64,000 bases of DNA from Chryseobacterium sp. 18061 (GTDB lineage: Bacteria; Pseudomonadota; Gammaproteobacteria; Enterobacterales; Enterobacteriaceae): the NCBI GenBank assembly GCA_902706205.1, contig CACSKA010000008.1, positions 101,923-165,922 on the forward strand, read 5' to 3'. A model generated the notes under the pieces. The model was not told where the DNA came from, ran no database searches, and saw only the letters and a list, made by a program, of their open reading frames with translations. A program made the translations under genes and the position numbers. How positions within the stretch are numbered: the first letter of the stretch is position 1; every line of letters starts with the position of its first letter. Below are positions 1 to 7,287 of this stretch, piece by piece.

Positions 1-20
1 CCGTAAACAATCACACTTGT

Positions 21-95
21 CGCCCGGTGGCGCTGCGCTTCCCGGGCCTACGACGCACTCTATTGTAGGCCCGGCAAGCAACGCGCCGCCGGGCG
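21..95. repeat. BIME: two inverted REP units
   Basis: Two GC-rich REP-type palindromic units face each other (GCCCGGTGGCGCTGCG... and ...CGCGCCGCCGGGCG), separated by a short linker containing CTACGACGCACTC. This is the usual enterobacterial bacterial interspersed mosaic element, found between genes and often at transcript 3' ends. A diverged copy, including the left flank CGTAAACAATCAC, lies at 2960-3055. Confidence 0.85.
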
Positions 96-103
96 TCTCG
101 TTT

Positions 104-544
104 TTAGCGCGCGACCTTTTCGGCTTCCCAACGTGGCGCTTTCATATCTGCCGCGAACATCCACACCAGTTCGCACAATAATCCTCGCAATGATTTTTCC
201 GTTTCGGGCAGCAGCGTTTGCTGACAAAGCACCTGGGTCAGCGTCTGGCTGTATTCACACAGTAATTCAGGGTCTGGTTCGAAAAATTGTTGTGGCTCAG
301 GCAGCGTCTCGACGGTCAAACGGTCAATCAGGTGTGGAGGAATCGAGCCATTCAGCGTCGGGGCAAGTAATGCCAGACAGGCGCTGAGTCGGCCTAATAG
401 CGCCATTTTATAGATGTCATCGTCGTCGCATTCAATCAGGGTTTCCGCAAAGCGATCGCAGATATCAGCCAGATCGAGAAAGTCTGTTGCAGCGCTAAAG
501 GGAAGTGTCAGTAAATCGCAGTCGGAATTGAGGATTGTCGCCAT
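104..544 (-). CDS. Hypothetical protein, 146 aa
   Basis: I do not recognise this protein. It is 146 residues, acidic and leucine-rich, with an Asp/Glu cluster near residue 40, no signal peptide and no membrane segment, so it is probably cytoplasmic. The ATG at 544 has a good ribosome site (ACTGGAGG, eight bases upstream). Its start overlaps the 3' part of the ash-like frame just upstream on the same strand, which suggests it was carried by the same P4-type satellite element, where small uncharacterised genes follow the immunity region. It could be a satellite-specific regulator or defence gene, but nothing in the sequence shows which. Confidence 0.6.
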   Translation of the reverse strand: MATILNSDCDLLTLPFSAATDFLDLADICDRFAETLIECDDDDIYKMALLGRLSACLALLAPTLNGSIPPHLIDRLTVETLPEPQQFFEPDPELLCEYSQTLTQVLCQQTLLPETEKSLRGLLCELVWMFAADMKAPRWEAEKVAR

Positions 545-731
545 AAGGGCAGCCTCCAGTAAGTGATAATTTGAACCACCACTGAAGAGACCAATCTTGC
601 GGGTGGTGGAACCAGACGGAGTTGGTCTTACCGGCCTTACTGGACACCGGCGCGTCTTGCGACGCCCCCGCCCGGCCCACCATTGAGGTGCAGCTGGGTG
701 TGCGGCATAAAAAAGACGCTAAGCGCGTCAT
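495..731 (-). CDS. Ash/Icd-like phage protein, fragment
   Basis: A 78-residue frame containing the Ash family signature (MVGRAGASQDAPV, then FKLSLTGGCPYGDNPQFR). Ash-type frames occur in P4 satellites and many prophages and are often annotated as Icd-like host division inhibitors. Family members are usually longer at the N-terminus, and the start here is uncertain. It overlaps the upstream frame at 637-843 and the downstream hypothetical gene at 104-544, as expected where an immunity RNA and small overlapping genes share one transcript. Whether it is translated is unknown. Confidence 0.45.
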   Translation of the reverse strand: MTRLASFLCRTPSCTSMVGRAGASQDAPVSSKAGKTNSVWFHHPQDWSLQWWFKLSLTGGCPYGDNPQFRLRFTDTSL

Positions 732-843
732 ATGCCGCCAGTAAGGTATATATCAGGAGACCAATCCCGGCACCAGTTTTTACAGGTGCCGGAGGAGAAT
801 ACGTCGATAGCCTGACGGCGACAAGGGGTATTGCTTGAAGCAA
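637..843 (-). CDS. P4 leader-region small frame
   Basis: A 68-residue frame beginning MLQAIPLVAVRLSTYSPPAP. Its sequence is conserved in P4-like leader regions, but such conservation may reflect the overlapping CI RNA rather than a protein. It overlaps the ash-like frame in another phase. It is kept only as a marker of the satellite region. Confidence 0.2.
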   Translation of the reverse strand: MLQAIPLVAVRLSTYSPPAPVKTGAGIGLLIYTLLAAYDALSVFFMPHTQLHLNGGPGGGVARRAGVQ

Positions 844-1236
844 CCTCTCATTATGGAGTGAAATTACTTTTGGCTAGTTACATCATTTAAATCAATGCAT
901 TGCACGTTTTTATATGTCTGATGTATTACCTGCGACGACGGAAGGGTTTCAGAAATAATTGATATCGGGATGAGCGTGTTTTTAAGATTAGAAGAGGCAG
1001 TGTACATACGTGGGCATCGTCCGCAGTGAGCGAGGAAAAGACGTTGGCTGTTCTTCTGGCAACTGTAACTGCATGAATTGAGGAAACATGATCAATGGGG
1101 AGGAGGTCACAGCGTGCGTACCTTGATTAAGCGCAGCCAAACCGATAAGGCACCGGGGGCGCATTTGGGGAAATTATCAAGGTTTGTTTTATTAATGATT
1201 TGTTGGGAGAACTTACAATTAAAAGAGGGGAGTAAT

Positions 1237-1273
1237 CTTAAAAGTCCTGACCCTTATAGCCAGGACTTTTAAG
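1237..1273. terminator. Perfect 13-bp hairpin, bidirectional terminator-like
   Basis: CTTAAAAGTCCTG and its exact complement CAGGACTTTTAAG flank an 11-base loop. The A-run on one side and the T-run on the other make it look like an intrinsic terminator working in both directions. No gene with clear identity ends here. Confidence 0.5.
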
Positions 1274-1846
1274 GTACTACAGACTTCAGATTTAACATTA
1301 ATCGACTTAATAAATGATACTGCTATTTATACTGCTTTCAAATGTACCCGTTTACTACAGATAATATTAGGCATCAATACTAAAAACCCTCCCTCTATTT
1401 ATCTCGTTATACACCTGCCTGCGCTTAAAAAAACTAAGCGTGGCAACTTAAACAAGTACATTCCCCATCGCGACATATACTATTTGATGCGTTGCCCGTT
1501 GCTGATACGGTTACCATAAACAAACGAAACCGTCAGCATCAACTAAAAAAACAAAGCCTTACATCGTCGCGTTAACACTACCATTTTGCGAGCCAGCACA
1601 ATAACTACAAGGCCTGATAGCAAACTACACCCCAAACAACAAACTTCGTGGCCTGTAATGCAAAATGGCTTCCCCAGAATTTCTTTCTACTCACTAACTT
1701 ACTAACCACTTCATTGTGCTGCTGAGTACCAATCTACTCATTTGAGAGTTGAGGTCAATACTGTTTTTTAAAACATGTTTTTATTTACAGCGATAATGAC
1801 TGTGCTAATGACCTGCTACCAAATATTTAATACACAGTGATGCTAG

Positions 1847-1918
1847 CAATGTCCGCTCCTGGCACACAGTTGCCGTAGTGGAGAGCGAGGGGCAGCTTTG
1901 AGCGAGGATCGGACGTCG
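1847..1918 (+). repeat. GTCCGCTCCT...TTTGAGCGAG repeat, copy A
   Basis: Starts AATGTCCGCTCCTGGCACAC and ends GCTTTGAGCGAGGATCGGAC. The same two blocks at similar spacing recur at 2478-2550 and, more degenerate, at 2668-2734, so copies lie on both sides of the GNAT gene. The function is unknown to me. Confidence 0.6.
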
Positions 1919-2025
1919 GCAGCAGCCAGATGACTAGCGAAGTCAAAGCGATACACTATTTAGATCTCATTTATGTTGGTGTATTGTTAAATTTCACAAG
2001 TAGCTATCTGCGCTGGAAGTAGAAA

Positions 2026-2445
2026 ATGCATCAGAAATACGTTTTTGTTAACACAGTTCCACCTGCAGGGGATTTCTGTCGTTTACGCGTCATATCTGGC
2101 TTAACACCTCGTCCTCTGGATGCCGCGGAACGTGCACTTCCTGGAAGCTGTTACGGGGTTCATATTGAGTATGCTGGACTAATTGTCGGGATGGGGCGCA
2201 TCATCGGTGATGGTGCCCTGAATTTTGAGATTGTCGATATTGCTGTTGACCCGGATCATCAAGGAAATGGACTCGGGCGAAAGATTATGCAGAATTTAAT
2301 GTCTTGGTTTGAAAAGCATGTGTCACCGGGTGCCTATATTACCCTCGTAGCCGATGTCCCCGAGCTATATGAAAAATTCGGTTTTAAAAATGTTCGGCCG
2401 ACAAGCGAAGGCATGGCATTGGTTTGGGCCGGTAATGACCAATAA
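2026..2445 (+). CDS. GNAT-family N-acetyltransferase
   Basis: A 139-residue single-domain GNAT protein, expected to transfer acetyl from acetyl-CoA to an amine. Motif A is seen around residues 72-95 (VDIAVDPDHQGNGLGRKIM, with the Q-x-x-G-x-G acetyl-CoA pyrophosphate loop), followed by a C-terminal YEKFGFK motif typical of the family. The substrate cannot be read from the sequence. It stands alone: no gene within 1 kb on either side shares its strand, and imperfect copies of a repeat lie just before and after it, which suggests acquisition as a single-gene unit. The start is the ATG at 2026, preceded by GGAAGTAGAAA as the ribosome site. Confidence 0.85.
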   Translation: MHQKYVFVNTVPPAGDFCRLRVISGLTPRPLDAAERALPGSCYGVHIEYAGLIVGMGRIIGDGALNFEIVDIAVDPDHQGNGLGRKIMQNLMSWFEKHVSPGAYITLVADVPELYEKFGFKNVRPTSEGMALVWAGNDQ

Positions 2446-2477
2446 TCCCTATATTGATTAATATACTGAACTGACAG

Positions 2478-2550
2478 CAACGTCCGCTCCTAGCACGGAT
2501 CGGACAGACCAAGTGACCTGTCAGGTCGGCTTTGAGCGAGAATCGAAAGT
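2478..2550 (+). repeat. GTCCGCTCCT...TTTGAGCGAG repeat, copy B
   Basis: AACGTCCGCTCCTAGCAC followed about 40 bases later by GGCTTTGAGCGAGAATCGAA. It begins 33 bases after the GNAT stop codon, mirroring copy A upstream of the gene. Confidence 0.6.
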
Positions 2551-2667
2551 TCGCTTTCGGGTAACCTAATCTACATGCTAGAGAATCTCTAAAAGAGAAC
2601 GGGTCGTTTTAGCGGGTGAAGTGGCCGAAAAAATTGGCCACGACATGAGAGTATTTCTAGAACCACT

Positions 2668-2734
2668 GAACGTCCCCTGCTGACACACAGCAGACATTCT
2701 AACGGGGCAAAACATCGGCTTTGAGCGGAACAGC
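2668..2734 (+). repeat. GTCCGCTCCT...TTTGAGCGAG repeat, degenerate copy C
   Basis: GAACGTCCCCTGCTGACACAC followed by CGGCTTTGAGCGGAACAGC. It keeps both blocks and their spacing but with more mismatches than copies A and B. Confidence 0.4.
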
Positions 2735-2959
2735 ATCATTCCCATAACCATCAGCTGGCATCATTTCTTTCCCGCTGTTTCCCTTTACGCCCACTAAGCC
2801 ATTCTTTACATGCAACACCACTGACATAACCGGTCATGGTCCCTGTTTGCCGATAATTCTGTGGCATGGAATGAAGGGGGTTATTCGATTTGCTCCATTT
2901 GCTGCAGTCCCCGCACATATTTTCTCGTGGAGCGCAGCGTATTTGTCGATGTTGTATAA

Positions 2960-3055
2960 CGTAAACAATCACCCTTGCCGCACGATGGGCTGCGCTTACC
3001 AGACCTACAACGCACTCTGTTCCAGGCCCGGCAAGCAACGCGCTGCCGGGCGTCA
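2960..3055. repeat. Diverged BIME, direct copy of the left-edge element
   Basis: Aligns end to end with positions 2-97, including the non-palindromic lead CGTAAACAATCAC and the linker CTACxACGCACTCT, with roughly a dozen differences and one deleted base. It lies immediately downstream of lsrG, where REP elements commonly protect a transcript 3' end. Confidence 0.8.
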
Positions 3056-3349
3056 CACCTCCGGCAGCAACCCGACAAAGCTGCGTTTTTTGCGCGGCTC
3101 CGACATCATCTCGTCAAGCTTTTCCACACACGCCAGATAGTGCGGGGTCTTCTTGTGTGCCAGCACCGCCGCGTCGTCCTTGTACGCTTCGTAGATATAA
3201 AACCGCGTGGCGACGTCCGGGTCCTGCAACACATCAAAGCGCAGATTTCCCGGTTCGGTCAGCGCCCCTTCGTGGTTGGCGCGAAACACGTCGAGAAACG
3301 CATCCACCCTTTCCGGTTTGATGTTGATCTCCACCAGCGTCACATTCAT
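3053..3349 (-). CDS. lsrG: (4S)-4-hydroxy-5-phosphonooxypentane-2,3-dione isomerase LsrG
   Basis: LsrG isomerises phospho-AI-2 to 3-hydroxy-2,4-pentanedione 5-phosphate, the step before LsrF, and so helps end quorum signalling in the cytoplasm. The 98-residue protein is an ABM-fold monooxygenase-type ferredoxin-like domain, with the family opening MNVTLVEINIKPERVDAF, the YEAYKDDAA block and the HKKTPHYLAC block, at the normal length. Its start overlaps the lsrF stop by four bases (translational coupling). It is the last gene of lsrACDBFG, and the REP element follows directly. Confidence 0.97.
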   Translation of the reverse strand: MNVTLVEINIKPERVDAFLDVFRANHEGALTEPGNLRFDVLQDPDVATRFYIYEAYKDDAAVLAHKKTPHYLACVEKLDEMMSEPRKKRSFVGLLPEV

Positions 3350-4233
3350 GGCTGCTCTCCTTGTTTCTCTTCCTGCCAGTACTGATACGCCTCACGGGCG
3401 TTCATGTTCTCATGCACCACTTTTTTCACCGCTTTGAGCATCGCCAGCGGCGCGCTGGACTGGAAGATATTGCGCCCCATATCCACGCCAGATGCGCCCT
3501 GGTCAATCGCCCGCCAGCACATATCCAGCGCGTCGTCTTCGGGCAGCTTTTTGCCGCCCGCAATCACAATCGGCACCGGGCAACTGGCGGTGACTTTTTC
3601 AAAGCCCTCTTCCACGAAGTACGTTTTGACGAAGGTCGCGCCCATTTCTGCCGCAATTCGGCTGGCAAGTGAGAAGTAACGCGCGTCGCGGGTCATCTCT
3701 TTCCCGACACCGGTGACGGCCAGCACTGGCATCCCGTAACGGTTACCCGCGTCCACCAGCTTGATGATGTTGCTGATCGACTGATGCTCGTATTCGCTGC
3801 CGATATACACCTGTGCCGCCACGGCCGCGACGTTAAGCCGCAGCGCATCTTCCATCGCCACCGCCACGCACTCGTTCGACAGTTCGCTTAAGATAGAGTT
3901 ACCGCCAGACGCCCGCAGCACCACCGGTTTGTTGGTCGCCGCAGGCACCTGGCTGCGCAAAATTCCCCGGGTGCACATCAGCACATCGGTTTCACCAAAC
4001 AGCGGCGCAATCGACAAATCTATCCGCTCCAGTCCGGTGGTCGGCCCCTGAAAATAGCCGTGGTCAAACGCCAGCATCACCGTGCGGTTGCTGTGCGGAT
4101 TAAATATCCGCGCCAGCCGCGACTGCATACCCCAATCCAGCGAACCGCAGCCTTTCAGGGCATAAACCGTATTCTTCTGCGGACGGTCGAGCCCGAAATC
4201 TTTCCCGTCTTTGATATCGTCTAAATCAGCCAT
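3346..4233 (-). CDS. lsrF: 3-hydroxy-5-phosphonooxypentane-2,4-dione thiolase LsrF
   Basis: A class I aldolase-fold thiolase that transfers an acetyl group from 3-hydroxy-2,4-pentanedione 5-phosphate to CoA, giving dihydroxyacetone phosphate and acetyl-CoA, the final step of AI-2 turnover. At 295 residues it is near full family length. Visible features are the AFDHGYFQGPTTGLE segment, the Schiff-base lysine region VKTYFVEEGF, and the phosphate-binding IAGGKK and GxSGVDMGRNIFQ motifs. It lies 11 bases after lsrB and overlaps lsrG by four bases. Confidence 0.97.
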   Translation of the reverse strand: MADLDDIKDGKDFGLDRPQKNTVYALKGCGSLDWGMQSRLARIFNPHSNRTVMLAFDHGYFQGPTTGLERIDLSIAPLFGETDVLMCTRGILRSQVPAATNKPVVLRASGGNSILSELSNECVAVAMEDALRLNVAAVAAQVYIGSEYEHQSISNIIKLVDAGNRYGMPVLAVTGVGKEMTRDARYFSLASRIAAEMGATFVKTYFVEEGFEKVTASCPVPIVIAGGKKLPEDDALDMCWRAIDQGASGVDMGRNIFQSSAPLAMLKAVKKVVHENMNAREAYQYWQEEKQGEQP

Positions 4234-4244
4234 TTGTCCCTCCC

Positions 4245-5258
4245 TCAGAAATCGTATTTGCCAATGTTCTCTTTGGTGAACACCACGCGCTCTGGCAGCA
4301 GCACGATACCGTTGCCCTTCGCCTCATACTGGTATCCCTGCACGCTGTTCGGCTCGACTTTCAGGTCGCCAATGCCTTTTACCGCCACACTGTCGCCCAC
4401 GTTCAAATCGCCTTTTTTCAGCAGATGATTGGCGACGTTAACCGCAATATTGCCCTGTTCAACCACATCCCACAGGCCAAAGGCTTTCACCGTGCCGCGC
4501 TCGACGTACGGCCGCATCACGTTCGGGGTGCTGAAGCCGACAATCGCCACGCCCTGACGCTTGAGGTTTTCCGCCGCCTGGGCCGCAGCCGGCAGCGCAT
4601 TAGCGTCCGGGGCGATGATCGCATCCAGATCCGGATACGCCTTCAGAATACCTTCGGCGGTTTGCAGTGATTTGGTGGCATCGTTATAACCAAACTGGGT
4701 CGTAACCACTTGCCATTGCGGATGGTCTTTGGCGATTTTGGCCTTCGCCTCTTTCACCCACTGGTTCTGATCGGTGACGGTTGGGCTGGAATAGAAGAAC
4801 GCCACTTTGGCATTCGGTTTGGTGACTTGTTTTCCAGCCATATCCACCAGCAGGCCACCGAGCTGTTCCGGCGTGCCCTGGTTGATGTAAATGCTGCGGC
4901 ATTCCGGCTTGGTGTCGGAATCCCAGGTCAGCACTTTGACCCCGCGCTGCATCGCACGTTTCAGCGCCGGGCATAAACCGTCCGGCGAGACTGCGGAAAC
5001 GATAATCGCGTTGTAGCCCTGGTTAACGAAGTTATTGATAAGCTGCACCTGGCCAGAGACGCTCGGCTCCGTTGGGCCATCGTAGGTGACGTCTACGCCG
5101 AGCTGTTTGCCCGCCTCTTTTGCGCCATTACCGCCGCTGGTGAAGAAACCGACGCCCACTAGTTTCGGGATAAATGCAATTCTGTCCGCTGCCTGTACGA
5201 CAGCCACGCTCATTGCCAGCGCCAGGGCGCTCACCTGCACACACCGTTTTGCTTTCAT
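4245..5258 (-). CDS. lsrB: AI-2 periplasmic binding protein LsrB
   Basis: The periplasmic receptor that delivers (R)-THMF, the AI-2 form used by enterics, to LsrCD. It has 337 residues with a Sec signal MKAKRCVQVSALALAMSVAVVQAAD, probably cleaved after AQA-type residues near 24. Ligand-pocket segments known for LsrB are visible: IPKLVG (Lys), TWDSD (Asp), VTDQNQW (Asp-Gln) and APDANALPAAA. An upstream in-frame ATG would add 20 non-signal-like residues, so the start at 5258 is preferred. Its ribosome site overlaps the end of lsrD, so it is co-translated with the permeases. Confidence 0.97.
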   Translation of the reverse strand: MKAKRCVQVSALALAMSVAVVQAADRIAFIPKLVGVGFFTSGGNGAKEAGKQLGVDVTYDGPTEPSVSGQVQLINNFVNQGYNAIIVSAVSPDGLCPALKRAMQRGVKVLTWDSDTKPECRSIYINQGTPEQLGGLLVDMAGKQVTKPNAKVAFFYSSPTVTDQNQWVKEAKAKIAKDHPQWQVVTTQFGYNDATKSLQTAEGILKAYPDLDAIIAPDANALPAAAQAAENLKRQGVAIVGFSTPNVMRPYVERGTVKAFGLWDVVEQGNIAVNVANHLLKKGDLNVGDSVAVKGIGDLKVEPNSVQGYQYEAKGNGIVLLPERVVFTKENIGKYDF

Positions 5259-5259
5259 C

Positions 5260-6252
5260 TCATGCTCCGATTGATTTGCGCGAAACAAGCCGACGCCACA
5301 CCGTGCGCACCCCTTCACGATGCAGACTCAGCGAACGTCCCATGACCACGACAACCAGCAGCGCCCCCGAGAGCGCGCTCGACACCTGGTTGGGAATACC
5401 GACCATCTGTAAACCTTGTTGCAAATACCCCACCAGCAGCGCCGCCAGGGCCGTACCGATAACCGAACCGGAGCCGCCATAAATATTGGCCCCGCCTAGC
5501 ACCGCTGCCGTCAGCGCCGGCATCAGTAAATCGCGGCCCAAATCCGAACGGGCCGAGCCGAAATAAGACACCAGTACCAGCGCCGCAATGGCTGACGCCA
5601 GCCCGACCAGACCGTACAACACGTACGGCATCCCGTTGACTGAGAGCGCCGCATAGCGTGCCGCGCGCGGGTTCTGCCCGAGTAAAAAGAGATGACGCCC
5701 GAAGCGCCCGCGATGGGCGAGCAGCCAGAAGAAAAAGGTGATGACGATAAACAGCACCAGCGGGATGGGCAGGCCAAACAGCGTCAGGTTAGCGAAAGCG
5801 GTGAAGCTATCCGGGAAGCCACCGATGCCTTCATAGCCCGTCGCACCTGCCATGCCGGAAAGCAACAGCGCCGCACCGCCGTAGAGATACAGGGTGCCGA
5901 GCGTGATAACCAACGGGCTAATGCCGGTGTAATGAATCAGCGCCGCATTCACCAGGCCACACAGCACACCGAGCAGCAACGTCAGCGGAATGGCGACGCT
6001 CATTGGCCAACCCGCCTGCATCATCACGCCCAGCGCGATGGCGCACAGGCCGATGGTCGAGCCGAGTGAAATATCAATCCCGCCGCTGATGATCACCAAC
6101 GTCAGCGGCAGCGCCACAATGCCGATGCAGATGAAATCGCTGGTGCTGAACAGCAGCATATTCACATCGAGCATTCGCGGGTTCAGCAACCCAAACAGGC
6201 CTATCTCCAGCACCAGCAAAATCAGCAGCGCGCTTTCCCAGTTGAGCTTCAT
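5260..6252 (-). CDS. lsrD: AI-2 ABC transporter permease LsrD
   Basis: One of the two inner-membrane permeases of the AI-2 importer, in the RbsC/BPD_transp_2 family. It has 330 residues and about nine to ten hydrophobic segments. The conserved ISGGIDISLGSTIGL and LGGANIYGGSGSVIGT motifs mark the family and the ATPase-contact loop. It starts one base after the lsrC stop and is followed by lsrB with one intervening base. Confidence 0.96.
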   Translation of the reverse strand: MKLNWESALLILLVLEIGLFGLLNPRMLDVNMLLFSTSDFICIGIVALPLTLVIISGGIDISLGSTIGLCAIALGVMMQAGWPMSVAIPLTLLLGVLCGLVNAALIHYTGISPLVITLGTLYLYGGAALLLSGMAGATGYEGIGGFPDSFTAFANLTLFGLPIPLVLFIVITFFFWLLAHRGRFGRHLFLLGQNPRAARYAALSVNGMPYVLYGLVGLASAIAALVLVSYFGSARSDLGRDLLMPALTAAVLGGANIYGGSGSVIGTALAALLVGYLQQGLQMVGIPNQVSSALSGALLVVVVMGRSLSLHREGVRTVWRRLVSRKSIGA

Positions 6253-7287
6253 TTACGCCACCTCTTTGTTTTTACGTTTCGGAAAGGAGGCGACGTTCTT
6301 TCCTCCTTTGTTGCCCGGCTGGAAACGGCTGTATTTGAGCGCGCGCTGATGGCGAGTCAGCGCCTGACGCAGACGTCCATCGAGCACCAGCACCCCCAAC
6401 AGCACCAGTCCGGCGATGAAGTCGTTCCACCAGGCCGGGAGCCTGAACAGCACCAGCACGGTATCGATTTGAGTCAGAAAAAAGGCACCGAGGAATGCGC
6501 CGAGCAACGTGCCGGTACCGCCCAGCAGCGACACGCCGCCCAGCACACAGGCGGCGATAGCTTTCATCTCCAGCCCACTGCCGGTCTGGTTCGGCACGAA
6601 GCCAATCTGCGCGGCAAAAATAATCCCGCCGCAGGCGGCAAGCATCCCGTTGAAGGTGAAGGCCAGCATTCGGGTGCGGTTGACGCCAACCCCGAGCTGG
6701 CGTGCGGCGGCGAGGTTATCGCCCACCGCGTAGAAATCACGCCCGAATGTCGTGCGCGCCAGCAGCCATGCGCCCGCCAGCAATATTGCCAGCACCAGCC
6801 AGTCGAGCGGCGACACACCAACGAACGTCGGTTCAGAGAGGGATTTCAGGCTGTCCGGTAGCCCTTCAATCCACTTCCCGCCGGTCCACAGCAGCATAAT
6901 GCCGCGATACAGCCCGAGCGTGCCGAGCGTCGCGACGATCGCTGGAATACGCAACCCGACCACCAGCAAACCGTTGAACGCCCCGGCCAGCGCGCCAATC
7001 GCCAGTGCGAACGCAATCGCGAGCGGCAAACCGTAGCCGCTATTGAGCGCCACACCGACCGCAATCGCGCTCAGCCCGACGGTCGATCCCACGGAGACAT
7101 CAATGTTACGCGTGAGCATCACCAGCGCCGCACCGATCGCCAATAGGCATAGGATCTGCGCACTGGAAAAGATCATCGCCAAAGTCTGCAGGCTGAGGTA
7201 GGACGGATTGAGCACCACCAGCACCGCAAACAGCGCCAGAATGGCGAGGAACGCGCTCAGCTCGCGGTTTTTCAGCAACGTTTTCAT
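6253..7287 (-). CDS. lsrC: AI-2 ABC transporter permease LsrC
   Basis: Second permease of the AI-2 importer, 344 residues, same family as LsrD. Visible are NIDVSVGSTVGLSAI in the first cytoplasmic loop region and CVLGGVSLLGGTGTLLGAF near the C-terminus. The hydrophilic tail (RHQRALKYSRFQPGNKGGKN) is lysine/arginine-rich and cytoplasmic. The start overlaps the lsrA stop by four bases and is preceded by GGAGGGCAGGT. Confidence 0.96.
   Translation of the reverse strand: MKTLLKNRELSAFLAILALFAVLVVLNPSYLSLQTLAMIFSSAQILCLLAIGAALVMLTRNIDVSVGSTVGLSAIAVGVALNSGYGLPLAIAFALAIGALAGAFNGLLVVGLRIPAIVATLGTLGLYRGIMLLWTGGKWIEGLPDSLKSLSEPTFVGVSPLDWLVLAILLAGAWLLARTTFGRDFYAVGDNLAAARQLGVGVNRTRMLAFTFNGMLAACGGIIFAAQIGFVPNQTGSGLEMKAIAACVLGGVSLLGGTGTLLGAFLGAFFLTQIDTVLVLFRLPAWWNDFIAGLVLLGVLVLDGRLRQALTRHQRALKYSRFQPGNKGGKNVASFPKRKNKEVA

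Larger units (their letters stand above)
495..860 (-). mobile_element. P4-type satellite immunity region remnant
   Basis: Read on the minus strand, this stretch carries the sequence typical of the P4 cI/ash leader: a frame with PPAPVKTGAGIG and FFMPHTQLHLNGGPGG, running into a second frame with MVGRAGASQDAPVSSKAG and FKLSLTGGCPYGDNPQFR. In P4 and its relatives this region encodes the antisense-type CI immunity RNA and the ash peptide. No integrase, primase (alpha), sid/psu or attachment site is visible within the window to the left, so this is either the right end of a larger element outside the window or a remnant. The assignment rests on recognising these peptide signatures. Confidence 0.55.
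861..2025. other. Gene-poor AT-rich stretch
   Basis: About 1.2 kb with no credible gene. Composition is visibly more AT-rich than the flanking backbone. The only structured items I see are a strong hairpin at 1237-1273, a weak CGCTTA/TAAGCG hairpin near 1423-1441, and a repeat copy at 1847-1918. The open frame at 1078-1272 has no recognisable similarity and ends inside the hairpin. Confidence 0.6.
2446..2956. other. Gene-free accessory stretch
   Basis: No credible coding region. It contains two copies of the repeat described at 1847, a short GTGGCC/GGCCAC inverted repeat near 2621-2642, and otherwise nothing I can assign. Small open frames here have no sensible protein character and partly read through the REP sequence. 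Confidence 0.5.

Noticed and set aside
1078..1272. A 64-codon open frame in the accessory patch
   Set aside because: No ribosome site of note, no family resemblance, and its last codons are one arm of a perfect hairpin.
2751..3078. Short open frames on both strands around the lsrG 3' end
   Set aside because: They read through the REP element and have cysteine/arginine-rich nonsense translations.
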